NCBI RefSeq assembly: GCF_003712195.1
Contig: NZ_RDSD01000015.1
Location: 46,576 to 110,575, forward strand
Source of the DNA: Proteiniphilum sp. X52
GTDB lineage: Bacteria > Bacteroidota > Bacteroidia > Bacteroidales > Dysgonomonadaceae
Direction: 5' to 3'
DNA: 64,000 nt
Both the position numbers and the translations under genes were made by a program. A model generated the notes under the pieces. It saw only the letters and a program-made list of their open reading frames with translations, had not been told where the DNA came from and made no database searches. Numbering within the stretch: position 1 is the stretch's first letter; the number at the start of each line of letters is the position of its first letter. Shown here in pieces: positions 36,866 through 44,928 of this stretch.

Positions 36866-37429
36866 TTAAGCACTCAACAGATCCTCCATGCCGGCAAAGC
36901 CGGAAAGGGATCCGATGAATACGACAAACAGTATGATAGCTATGATGATAAGCGCGATCCAACCAATGGTGATCCACATGGCAACCTTAGTCCATTTTGC
37001 CGCGGAACGCGAAGATTCAAGTGAAGCAGCGTAATCACCTCTGTTATAAAAAGATTCTACTTGCGCAGCATGCACGATGCCGATAATGCCAAGGAGGCTT
37101 AGGATACTCCCGCAAAACATAAACGGGAGGATGGTTACCAGGATCGACTCCACCAACCATGTCCTGGGCATCGGCTGAATTTGCCGCGTTTGGGTAGATT
37201 CTCCGGGCCGGTCATACCGGACGGTGGGCTCGCCCTCTCCCGCCAGAGGCTTCCTGTATGTGTCGGAAAACAGGAAGTATAACTCTTCCCTCTCTTCCGC
37301 CCGTTTCCACTGCTCCATGCCTTGTGTCCACACAAGTGTGTCGCGTTTTATTCCTTCTTGCCGCAATTCTTCGGGGGAGAAGGTTCCTTTTTGCTTTCCT
37401 TCAGCGTCAATATAAAAATAACGGTTCAT
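36866..37429 (-). CDS. GYF_2 domain plus CD225 membrane protein
   Basis: The 187-residue protein begins with a GYF_2 domain (MNRYFYIDAEGKQKGTFSPEEL, LVWTQGMEQWKRAEE, residues 1-52), a putative peptide-binding module, then a linker and a CD225 domain with two helices (LVESILVTILPFMFCGSILSLLGIIGIVHAAQVESFY, then WITIGWIALIIIAIILFVVF). It would be anchored in the inner membrane with the GYF_2 domain in the cytoplasm. It follows the lipoprotein gene by 11 nt. The GYF_2 domain may recruit a Pro-rich partner; the neighbouring CD225 protein has just such a Pro-rich N-terminus. Confidence 0.88.
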   Translation of the reverse strand: MNRYFYIDAEGKQKGTFSPEELRQEGIKRDTLVWTQGMEQWKRAEEREELYFLFSDTYRKPLAGEGEPTVRYDRPGESTQTRQIQPMPRTWLVESILVTILPFMFCGSILSLLGIIGIVHAAQVESFYNRGDYAASLESSRSAAKWTKVAMWITIGWIALIIIAIILFVVFIGSLSGFAGMEDLLSA

Positions 37430-37440
37430 ATATCTTTCTT

Positions 37441-37842
37441 TTACTGGTAATCATTGGGTGTGATTTGTGCTGAACGGATAGTCCGACCGTTTTCATCGTT
37501 GTAAACATATTCAATGGTCACATTGTTCTCCTTGAAAATACGGAGATCGGGATTCGATGAAAATTCTTTTCCGATATTTTCCTTTAATGATTGCAATCCG
37601 TTTTCCACTAACGAATCAGGATTTGATGTGTTCAATACCGTATAACGATAGCGAAATGTATTCCCCCGTATCACCGAAGCTTCTTCAAACCGGGTGTTCC
37701 GGTCGAGCATCACCGGAGCCGACGCATTGAGGTTCACAGCCATCTCCTCAAGTTTCTTTGTAAGGGCTTTTTCATTCGAGTGGCACTGTATAAAAGACCA
37801 AGAAAGGAAGACAAAGGAAAAAATGAAAATTATTTTTCGCAT
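37441..37842 (-). CDS. Hypothetical lipoprotein, first gene of the CD225 operon
   Basis: The 133-residue protein has a lipoprotein signal (FSFVFLSWSFIQC). The mature part is charged and of mixed alpha/beta pattern (ALTKKLEEMAVNLNASAPVMLDRNTRFEEASV and YRYTVLNTSNPD). I do not recognise a named family. It is the leading gene of the operon with the GYF_2-CD225, CD225 and DUF2752 genes. A TACTTTTG -7 box (minus strand, 37867-37860) lies 17 nt upstream, and a stronger promoter with a hairpin element lies further upstream. Confidence 0.75.
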   Translation of the reverse strand: MRKIIFIFSFVFLSWSFIQCHSNEKALTKKLEEMAVNLNASAPVMLDRNTRFEEASVIRGNTFRYRYTVLNTSNPDSLVENGLQSLKENIGKEFSSNPDLRIFKENNVTIEYVYNDENGRTIRSAQITPNDYQ

Positions 37843-37904
37843 ACTTTAATTTTATATCACAAAAGTAAAAAAGTTTAGGAAAGATAAAAAATATGAAGCG
37901 TTAA

Positions 37905-37979
37905 AAGCATTTGGCAGAATGTCTCTCGACACTCTGCCAAACATGTTAACCTTAAATCTAATACTATTATGAAAAAACC
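37905..37979 (-). ncRNA. Candidate leader or small RNA with GAGA-tetraloop hairpin
   Basis: Downstream of the promoter at 37986-38016 the predicted RNA starts near 37979, runs through an AU-rich stretch and forms a hairpin at 37941-37910: stem TTTGGCAGA / TCTGCCAAA extended by a G-U and TGTC/GACA to about 14 pairs, closed by GAGA, a GNRA tetraloop. The following sequence is U-rich but not a strict U tract. It may be a 5' leader of the CD225 operon or a separate small RNA. I recall similar leader sequences in Bacteroidales genomes but cannot name a family. Confidence 0.5.
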
Positions 37980-37985
37980 ACGATG

Positions 37986-38016
37986 CAAATATAAAAAAGA
38001 AATTAAATCTCAGCAA
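37986..38016 (-). promoter_or_regulatory. Strong promoter, TTG-N20-TATATTTG
   Basis: On the minus strand TTTG/TTG at 38017-38014 is followed after 20 bp by TATATTTG at 37993-37986, one of the best promoter matches in the window. It points towards the hairpin element and the CD225 operon. Confidence 0.7.
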
Positions 38017-38070
38017 ATAATTTCAATAAAAAATAAAAAAATATCCTTTTTTGTCAAATTGTAAGTAAAA

Positions 38071-39399
38071 TCAGACAACCGGCAGACCCATTCCCGTAAT
38101 CTTCCGGTACAAGTCAAGGGCATAAATATCGGTCATTCCGGACACGTAGTCAAGGATTGACTGCAGTTGAGCATATAGATCATCCGAATCGGGCTCATAT
38201 TGTTCGGGGATTCTGCCCAAGAGCAGCTTTGAATACGTATGAGAAGGGTTCAGTATGGCTTCCGACAATTTTTCGAGCAAAAATCCGATAATTCTGTATC
38301 CGGCCAATTCAATATCGAGCACATCTTTTGATAAATAAATACGGTTCGCGGCAAAGTCGGAACACTGCCTGTATGCTCTTTGGGTGTTTTCGGATACTCT
38401 TTTTATTAACGAGCCCTTGAACTCTCCCGACAAAATCTCCTCTTCGTGTTTTAAAAACGCTTCCGAACATTCCTTCACCAACAATCCAATGACGCTTGCG
38501 CGCAGATAGGCGATCTGCTCGTTAATATCGCTGACAAAATGTAAATTATTGATTCTGCGTTGTCGTTTTTCGCCTTCAAAGAAACTGAGAAAAAGCTCCT
38601 GGGCCTTTTCGGTAGAAATCAAATGCAATTTGTGCGCATCTTCAATATCCATGATCTGGTAGCAAATGTCATCGGCGGCTTCCACCAGATAAGCCAGCGG
38701 ATGACGGGTATAGCACACCGGATCCTCTCCGAGGCGGGGAATACCGAGCGCATCGGCAATAATCCCGTACTCGTCTTCTTCCGAAGCAAAGAAACCGAAC
38801 TTGTTTTTTCCGCCGCTCAACTCCGACGAATAGGGATATTTCACAATGGATGCCAGGGTGGAATAAGTCAGCGCGAAACCTCCCTTGCGGCGTCCTTTAA
38901 ACTGGTGCATCAGCAAACGGACGGCATTGGCGTTTCCTTCAAAGCAGGTAAAATCGGTCCACCGTCCCCCTTCGGTTTCCACTTGCCGCTGCAACGCCTG
39001 TCCTTTTCCTTCGGAGAAAAAAGTAGAAATGGCTTTTTCGCCCGAGTGCCCGAACGGAGGGTTTCCCAGATCATGTGCCAGGCAGGCAGCGGAAACGATG
39101 GCCCCCGTCTCTTCGAAGTGGGCCGGCGAAGAGGGGTATTTCCGGCGGATTTCACGGCCGATGTTCTCTCCCAGCGAGCGTCCCACGCTCGACACTTCCA
39201 GGCTATGGGTCAACCGGTTGTGAACAAACACGCTTCCGGGAAGGGGGAAAACCTGCGTTTTGTTTTGCAACCGCCGGAAAGGCGACGAGAAAATCAACCG
39301 GTCATAATCGCGCTGGTATTCCGTTCTGTCGTGCCTGTTTTCGGCGCGATATTCCTCCATCCCGAATCGCCTCGAAGACAATAATCGTTCCCAATTCAT
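38071..39399 (-). CDS. dgt: Deoxyguanosinetriphosphate triphosphohydrolase (dGTPase)
   Basis: The 442-residue cytoplasmic enzyme converts dGTP to deoxyguanosine and tripolyphosphate. The HD-domain metal motifs are clear: RLTHSLEVSSVGRSLG supplies the first His, and AACLAHDLGNPPFGHSGE supplies the HD pair. The N-terminus MNWERLLSSRRFG and the RRLQNKTQVFPLP segment are typical. It is monocistronic, with a TACCTTTG -7 box 23 nt before the ATG on the minus strand. Length is normal. dNTPases of this type have been tied to nucleotide-pool control; no phage-defence neighbours are seen here. Confidence 0.95.
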   Translation of the reverse strand: MNWERLLSSRRFGMEEYRAENRHDRTEYQRDYDRLIFSSPFRRLQNKTQVFPLPGSVFVHNRLTHSLEVSSVGRSLGENIGREIRRKYPSSPAHFEETGAIVSAACLAHDLGNPPFGHSGEKAISTFFSEGKGQALQRQVETEGGRWTDFTCFEGNANAVRLLMHQFKGRRKGGFALTYSTLASIVKYPYSSELSGGKNKFGFFASEEDEYGIIADALGIPRLGEDPVCYTRHPLAYLVEAADDICYQIMDIEDAHKLHLISTEKAQELFLSFFEGEKRQRRINNLHFVSDINEQIAYLRASVIGLLVKECSEAFLKHEEEILSGEFKGSLIKRVSENTQRAYRQCSDFAANRIYLSKDVLDIELAGYRIIGFLLEKLSEAILNPSHTYSKLLLGRIPEQYEPDSDDLYAQLQSILDYVSGMTDIYALDLYRKITGMGLPVV

Positions 39400-39421
39400 T
39401 CCTTAATAAGTTATCTGCCTG

Positions 39422-39429
39422 CAAAGGTA
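39422..39429 (-). promoter_or_regulatory. -7 box TACCTTTG of dgt
   Basis: TACCTTTG on the minus strand, 23 nt before the dgt ATG, fits TAnnTTTG. No TTG is present at 19-20 bp. Confidence 0.45.
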
Positions 39430-39505
39430 ACACATACTGCCCAATTTTTTTCTTCATTCGCCTCGATAGTAGCGAAAAGATACGGTTTTGGGGCGGATTC
39501 CGGCT

Positions 39506-40105
39506 TTAAGAGAAGGTGCAGGAAGATGAATTCCAGATTAACAACGCCAACAAAACAGGAAGATAATCTTTCAATTCATTTCTGAGTGTCTCCAGTGCTT
39601 TGCCTAACCGATAATTAACCGTCTGAGGCGAAACATCCAATTGCTCTGCTATTTCTTTATGGGTCAACCCATCCATTCGGCTCATTTCAAAAACTTGACG
39701 GAAAGGATCAGGGAGACGATCCAGGGCATCGCGGAAAAGTTGGAACAGCTCATCTTGCAGATAAAAATCGGGGGATTCAAATTGTTCCTCGTATTTTTGT
39801 TTTATGGCTTTATGGATTCGGTTTTTTATCTGTTCACGATTAATCTTGTTTAAGCATTTATTCTTAACCATCGTAAACAAGAGCGACTTCAACGACATCT
39901 CGCAAATAAGCGTGGAACGGTTTTCCCACAACCAAAGCATGGTTTCCTGAACAACTTCTTCTGCCTGTTCACGCATCAGGTATTGCGTCGCAAAAGAATA
40001 TAACGGTGCGAAATAATGCTTATAAACCCCTTCGAAATATACGCCATCATCCTCTTTTAATAAACGTATCGTTTTTTCATTATTTTCCAAGTCAAGTTCT
40101 TGCAT
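39506..40105 (-). CDS. ECF sigma factor of a PUL
   Basis: The protein of 199 residues starts at the ATG at 40105 (MQELDLENNEKTIRLLKEDD). An in-frame ATG at 40153 would add an unlikely cysteine- and Phe-rich extension. Sigma region 2 is FEGVYKHYFAPLYSFATQYLMREQAEEVVQETMLWLWEN, and region 4 is LPDPFRQVFEMSRMDGLTHKEIAEQLDVSPQTVNYRL. The gene is divergent from the FecR anti-sigma gene (244 bp between starts), whereas most such pairs are co-directional. It should direct transcription of the SusC/SusD locus when the transporter signals substrate binding. Confidence 0.93.
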   Translation of the reverse strand: MQELDLENNEKTIRLLKEDDGVYFEGVYKHYFAPLYSFATQYLMREQAEEVVQETMLWLWENRSTLICEMSLKSLLFTMVKNKCLNKINREQIKNRIHKAIKQKYEEQFESPDFYLQDELFQLFRDALDRLPDPFRQVFEMSRMDGLTHKEIAEQLDVSPQTVNYRLGKALETLRNELKDYLPVLLALLIWNSSSCTFS

Positions 40106-40349
40106 ATCTATTCGCGTGAAGCACAAAGAAATACAAAAAGAGAAAAAATTCAAAGAAAAAATAAAAAAAAATCATTATTCATTTCCGCTTTCGGACGTTA
40201 AAAAAGTGGCTTGAAAAAGCCCCTCCGGGCGGTTCAGACTTATAACCGACACGTTGATTTCTTGTCTTGTTTGAAAAATTTTTTAATTCTCGAGGCAGGA
40301 TTATTTAGTAACTTTTAGTTTTCGTTTGTATTACTAATACAGCAAATGG
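40106..40349. promoter_or_regulatory. Divergent control region between sigma and anti-sigma genes
   Basis: The 244-bp gap holds no gene. It contains a short GC hairpin (GCCCCTCCGGGC, near 40217) and, 20-40 nt before the FecR start, GTAACTTTTAG and TATTACTAATA, which could be ECF-type promoter boxes. The assignment is tentative. Confidence 0.3.
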
Positions 40350-41345
40350 ATGAAAATGGAAGAATTTGTTCTGATAAAGTATTTGAAAGGCACTTTGGAT
40401 GCCGAATCGTGCGAAAAAGTTGAAAAGTGGGTTTCGTTGTCTGAAGAAAACAGAAAAAAACTCGACGATATATATGTGGTCATGTTCGTCAATGACAGGA
40501 TGGCTGCAAAAAATGAAATTGATGTGGATAAGGCTTTCCGGCAATTCTTAAGGCAGAAAAAGCGATTAACCCTCTCCTCCCGAAAGACAGGAACCATTCC
40601 GTTATGGAGAAAAGTAGCCGCCGTCGCGGCCATATCCGTTGTTGTCCTTCTTTCAGGTGCGTTCACCCTGGTCACCTTATTGGAAAGAAACTCACAGCCA
40701 TTCACCGTGGCCACCCAATTGGGTGAACGCGCGCAGGTAACTCTTCCCGATGGATCAACCGTATGGCTCAACGCGTGCAGCAAGTTAGAATATCGCAAAT
40801 CATTTCTTTCCCCGAAACGCAAAGCTCAGCTGAGCGGGGAAGCCTATTTCGACGTAGCTCACAACAGGCATTTTCCGTTTGTGGTAATGAACAACGGCTC
40901 CGAAATCAAAGTGCTGGGCACCAAGTTCAATGTGAAATGCAACGAGAGCGATGACCATATTACCACAAGCCTGATGGAAGGTTCCGTGCAGTTTACCCAT
41001 ATGAACCTGGAAAATTCCATCAAGCTGAAACCCAATGAAAAACTCATTTTCGATAAAAACACGCATCGGTTTGAAGTAGAAAGAATTTTATCGCAAGCAG
41101 ACGTCATCGCGTGGATCAATGGAAAATTATTGTTCGAAAACAATACATTGCAGGAAATTGCCCGAAGCTTGGAGAAACATTACAATGTACATATTGAATT
41201 CGGTGATGAAAACGCCAAAAACATCCGGTTCAAAGCCGAATTTGAAATGGCTGACAATATTTATCAAATTTTATCGATTTTGGAGCTAACCAACAAATTC
41301 ACCTATCAAATAAACAACAGGGATATTGTAATATACTCAAAATAA
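40350..41345 (+). CDS. FecR-family anti-sigma factor
   Basis: The 331-residue inner-membrane protein has a cytoplasmic N-terminus that would bind the sigma factor (LIKYLKGTLDAESCEKVEKWV), one membrane helix (about 87-110, VAAVAAISVVVLLSGAFTLV), and a periplasmic FecR domain (VTLPDGSTVWLNACSKLEYRKSF, LSGEAYFDVAHNRHFPFVV) followed by a DUF4974-like C-terminal domain (LLFENNTLQEIARSLEKHYNVHIEF). It would receive a signal from the STN domain of the SusC protein encoded downstream and release the sigma factor. It is followed by a 229-bp gap before susC, in which I see no gene or clear terminator. Confidence 0.93.
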   Translation: MKMEEFVLIKYLKGTLDAESCEKVEKWVSLSEENRKKLDDIYVVMFVNDRMAAKNEIDVDKAFRQFLRQKKRLTLSSRKTGTIPLWRKVAAVAAISVVVLLSGAFTLVTLLERNSQPFTVATQLGERAQVTLPDGSTVWLNACSKLEYRKSFLSPKRKAQLSGEAYFDVAHNRHFPFVVMNNGSEIKVLGTKFNVKCNESDDHITTSLMEGSVQFTHMNLENSIKLKPNEKLIFDKNTHRFEVERILSQADVIAWINGKLLFENNTLQEIARSLEKHYNVHIEFGDENAKNIRFKAEFEMADNIYQILSILELTNKFTYQINNRDIVIYSK

Positions 41346-41574
41346 GCCTTACAGAATGAAACCACACCACATCAAGAATTGAAAATTGAGAGGAAAGAGC
41401 CACTCAAAACAGTCTTTTTTAAAATCAACAGTTGGGTATTTTTTAAAAGAATCGACCATAACTAATTGATTATCAGCGTCTGCTCTTCCTTTAAAATGAA
41501 AGCCATAATTTGCTGATTATATGGTGTTAAATGAAAATTTACCGAACTATTATAAAATATAAACTTTAATTTAA

Positions 41575-44500
41575 ATGAATAAAATGAAATGCAACAAAAA
41601 TGGAGCATGGAGTTGGAAAGGAATCCTACTTGCGTCGCTACTTTTTCTATCGAGCCCCGGCTCTGAAATCTTCGCACAGAATCAACGGGTAACTTTTAAA
41701 TTCACAAACGCTCCCATCGGCGAAGTGTTTAAAAAGATCAAGTCACTCACCCATTTATCGGTAGTGTACAACCTGGAGGACATCAATCCTGACAAACGCA
41801 TCAGCATCGACGCCAATAACGAGCTGATTGGCAACGCGCTTGAGACCATTCTAAAAGAATCGGGAGAAGAACTCACGTATGTAATCAAGGACAATTACAT
41901 CGTGTTAACGAAGAGGGCGAGCGATCAACAACCCGCTTCCGTGCCGCAACAGAAAATCAATGCCACCGGAACGGTGGTGGATGAAAATAACGAGCCGCTT
42001 GTCGGCGTGAACGTGGTTGTAGAAGGAACCGCGACGGGAACCGCAACCGACATGGACGGAAGTTTCGCGTTGCAAGTTGATCAAAATGCAAGAATCACTT
42101 TTTCCTACATAGGCTATATGCCTCAAACGGTAACTGTCATAGGGACAAAACCGCTCCATGTGGTTTTGAGGGAAGACGGCGAACTGTTGGACGAAGTGGT
42201 AGTGACCGCTTTAGGCATTAAACGTTCGGAAAAGGCTTTGAGTTATAATATACAACAGGTAAAAGCCGATGAACTCACCACCGTGAAAGATGCCAACTTC
42301 ATGAACTCGCTTGCGGGAAAAGTAGCCGGTGTAAACATCAACGCTTCGTCAGTGGGTATCGGGGGAGCCACCCGCGTTGTCATGCGTGGGCCCAAATCCA
42401 TCAACCAGAGCAATCAAGCCTTGTATGTGATTGACGGTGTACCCATTTTCAACGTGAATAAAGGGGAAATTAATCAAGTCGGACGATATGGACAGGTAAG
42501 CGGTGGTGAAGGTATCTCCGATATTAATCCGGATGATATTGAAAGCATGTCGGTGCTCAGTGGCCCTGCCGCCGCCGCGCTCTACGGATCTAACGCCGCC
42601 CAAGGCGTTATCATGATTACCACCAAAAAAGGGAAGGAAGGTACGGTAAAGGTCTCTATGACGAATAATTCCTCGTTCATGACGCCCTTCATCATGCCAA
42701 GATTCCAGACAAGATATATGAATAGACCCAACGAGGCAAGTTCATGGGAAACTACCGAAGGAGAATCGCCTTATGGGGTTTATGATCCGAAAGGATTTTT
42801 CAATACGGGAACAAACATCCAGAATACAATCTCGATGACTGCCGGAACCCAGAAAAACCAAACCTATTTTTCTGTCGGGACCACCAATTCGAGTGGCATA
42901 ATCCCCAATTCGAAGTATAATCGTTACAACTTCACCATTAGGAACACAACCTCTTTCTTAAACGATAAGGCAACGCTGGACTTTGGATTTAACTATATTG
43001 TGCAGAATGATAAAAACCTTATCGGGCAAGGTGAATACATGAATCCGCTGTTACCCTTGTATCTTTTCCCCAGGGGTGAGAATTTCGACGCGGTACGTAC
43101 TTACAAAATTTGGAACCCGGGTAGGGGAATCTATGAGCAAAACTGGACCGGTTCCACCGATATGCACATGCAAAATCCGTATTGGATCGCTTATGAGATA
43201 AACAAGGAAAGTAAAAAACAACGCTACATGGCAAATGCCAGCCTGAAATATCAATTAACGGATTGGCTTGATCTTGTCGGACGGGTAAGAATCGATAACG
43301 CGACCATCGACTTTGAAGATAAGCGCGCGGCAACCACCGACGAGCTCTTCACTTATTCAAAATATGGATACTATGGATATACCAAATCCGACGAAAGGGC
43401 TTTTTACGGCGATATGATGATGAATGTTAACAAACAGCTGGAAGATTTCTCCTTGAATGGTAACTTGGGTGTGTCCATGGCTCACGAATACTACGACAGC
43501 CGAGGACAAAAGGGGGGATTGAAAGCGCCCGCAAATATCTTTATGCCCTACGCGATTGATTACGGCTATGCCACAAAAGAAAATGCACCCACCTATACCC
43601 ATTGGCAGCATCGCACCAACTCCGCTTTTGCCAGTGCCGAAGCAGGATATAAAAACACTTATTACCTGACCCTTACCGGACGTAATGATTGGGACTCTTC
43701 ACTGGCGGGAACCAAACATCCGTCATTCTTCTATCCTTCCGTGGGGTTCTCAATGATTTTGTCCGAAGCCATGAAAATGCCTGATTTTATCTCTTTCCTG
43801 AAAGCCAGAGGTTCTTGGGCATCTGTGGGTTCCGCAATCCAAAGGAATTTATCTTCGCCGTATAAATACACTTATGATCCCGCCACACAAGGATATGTGA
43901 GTGAGTCCTACCTGATGCCCGATGAATTTTTTCCGGAGCGTACTTACTCTTGGGAGGCCGGTTTGACTGCCAAGTTCTTCAAGGGAGTTTTGAACGTTGA
44001 TGTGACGGCTTATAAATCAAACACCACCAAGCAAACGTTCCTTCGTCCCATTTCCGCGTCGGGAGGTTATTCCAGCAAATACATTCAAATGGGTGATGTG
44101 GAGAACAAGGGGATTGAACTGTCGGTGGGAGTGGACAAAGAGTTTGGCAAATTCGGATGGAGTTCCTATGTCACTTATAGCGCAAACATCAACAAAATCA
44201 TTAAGCTCATTGAGGACAACCCCGATGAAGAGGTGCACAAAGGCGGATTCAACCAGATAGAGGTAATTCTTCGCCAAGGGGGTTCGATGGGCGATTTGTA
44301 TGTGTACAATGATTTGGAAAGAGATCATGAAGGGAACTTATATGTAAATGAGAAAAATATGGTAGTGAAAAAGACATTGACCGAACCGCGTTTTGTAGGG
44401 AGTGTGTTGCCCAAAGGAAATCTGGGGTGGAGAAACGAGTTCCGTTACGGAGGCTTTAATGCGGGATTTATGCTGGCGGCGCGTCTGGGCGGCATCAATG

Positions 44501-44901
44501 TTTCAACAACACAGGCCATATTAGACCAATACGGAGTGAGTGAGCGCTCGGCTATTGACCGCGACAACGGAGGAATCGACGTAAATCTGGGTAAAATCGA
44601 TACGCAAGGCTACTATCAAGTAGTGGGAGGAGAAAATGCGGTATGGTCAGAATACATCTACAGCGCCACGAATGTGCGCTTACAAGAAGCCTACATCGGC
44701 TACAGCACACCTGTCAACCTTTTCAACCACCCGGTAATTCTTGGAGTGACCCTTACGGGACGCAACCTGTGGATGCTTTACAACAAATCTCCTTTCGATC
44801 CGGAGTTGACGGCATCCACCGGCACCTATTATCAGGGATTTGATTACTTTATGCAACCCAGTCTTCGTAACTTGGGCTTCAGCGTAAAACTTTCATTCTA
44901 A
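41575..44901 (+). CDS. SusC-family TonB-dependent transducer with STN domain
   Basis: The 1108-residue protein has a signal peptide (ILLASLLFLSSPGSEIFAQ), an STN domain (about 36-112, VTFKFTNAPIGEVFKKIKSLTHLSVVYNLED) that contacts FecR in the periplasm, a carboxypeptidase-regulatory-like domain (GTVVDENNEPLVGVNVVVEGT), a plug (ALYVIDGVPIF, ALYGSNAAQGVIMITTKKGK) and a large barrel ending LGFSVKLSF. The STN domain marks it as a transport-coupled signalling receptor, matching the ECF/FecR pair upstream. An alternative ATG lies 9 nt downstream. The substrate is probably an N-glycan, judged from the GH18 gene nearby. Confidence 0.97.
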   Translation: MNKMKCNKNGAWSWKGILLASLLFLSSPGSEIFAQNQRVTFKFTNAPIGEVFKKIKSLTHLSVVYNLEDINPDKRISIDANNELIGNALETILKESGEELTYVIKDNYIVLTKRASDQQPASVPQQKINATGTVVDENNEPLVGVNVVVEGTATGTATDMDGSFALQVDQNARITFSYIGYMPQTVTVIGTKPLHVVLREDGELLDEVVVTALGIKRSEKALSYNIQQVKADELTTVKDANFMNSLAGKVAGVNINASSVGIGGATRVVMRGPKSINQSNQALYVIDGVPIFNVNKGEINQVGRYGQVSGGEGISDINPDDIESMSVLSGPAAAALYGSNAAQGVIMITTKKGKEGTVKVSMTNNSSFMTPFIMPRFQTRYMNRPNEASSWETTEGESPYGVYDPKGFFNTGTNIQNTISMTAGTQKNQTYFSVGTTNSSGIIPNSKYNRYNFTIRNTTSFLNDKATLDFGFNYIVQNDKNLIGQGEYMNPLLPLYLFPRGENFDAVRTYKIWNPGRGIYEQNWTGSTDMHMQNPYWIAYEINKESKKQRYMANASLKYQLTDWLDLVGRVRIDNATIDFEDKRAATTDELFTYSKYGYYGYTKSDERAFYGDMMMNVNKQLEDFSLNGNLGVSMAHEYYDSRGQKGGLKAPANIFMPYAIDYGYATKENAPTYTHWQHRTNSAFASAEAGYKNTYYLTLTGRNDWDSSLAGTKHPSFFYPSVGFSMILSEAMKMPDFISFLKARGSWASVGSAIQRNLSSPYKYTYDPATQGYVSESYLMPDEFFPERTYSWEAGLTAKFFKGVLNVDVTAYKSNTTKQTFLRPISASGGYSSKYIQMGDVENKGIELSVGVDKEFGKFGWSSYVTYSANINKIIKLIEDNPDEEVHKGGFNQIEVILRQGGSMGDLYVYNDLERDHEGNLYVNEKNMVVKKTLTEPRFVGSVLPKGNLGWRNEFRYGGFNAGFMLAARLGGINVSTTQAILDQYGVSERSAIDRDNGGIDVNLGKIDTQGYYQVVGGENAVWSEYIYSATNVRLQEAYIGYSTPVNLFNHPVILGVTLTGRNLWMLYNKSPFDPELTASTGTYYQGFDYFMQPSLRNLGFSVKLSF

Positions 44902-44928
44902 AAATATTTTATCCATCCAAAAAATGAA

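Noticed and set aside
37969..38064. 31-codon ORF on the plus strand (start MKKPRCKYKK)
   Set aside because: It is the complement of the strong minus-strand promoter and leader at 37986-38016; AT-rich lysine codons explain the open frame and no downstream gene follows.
38560..39384. 274-codon plus-strand ORF
   Set aside because: Shadow of dgt on the other strand, without domain features.
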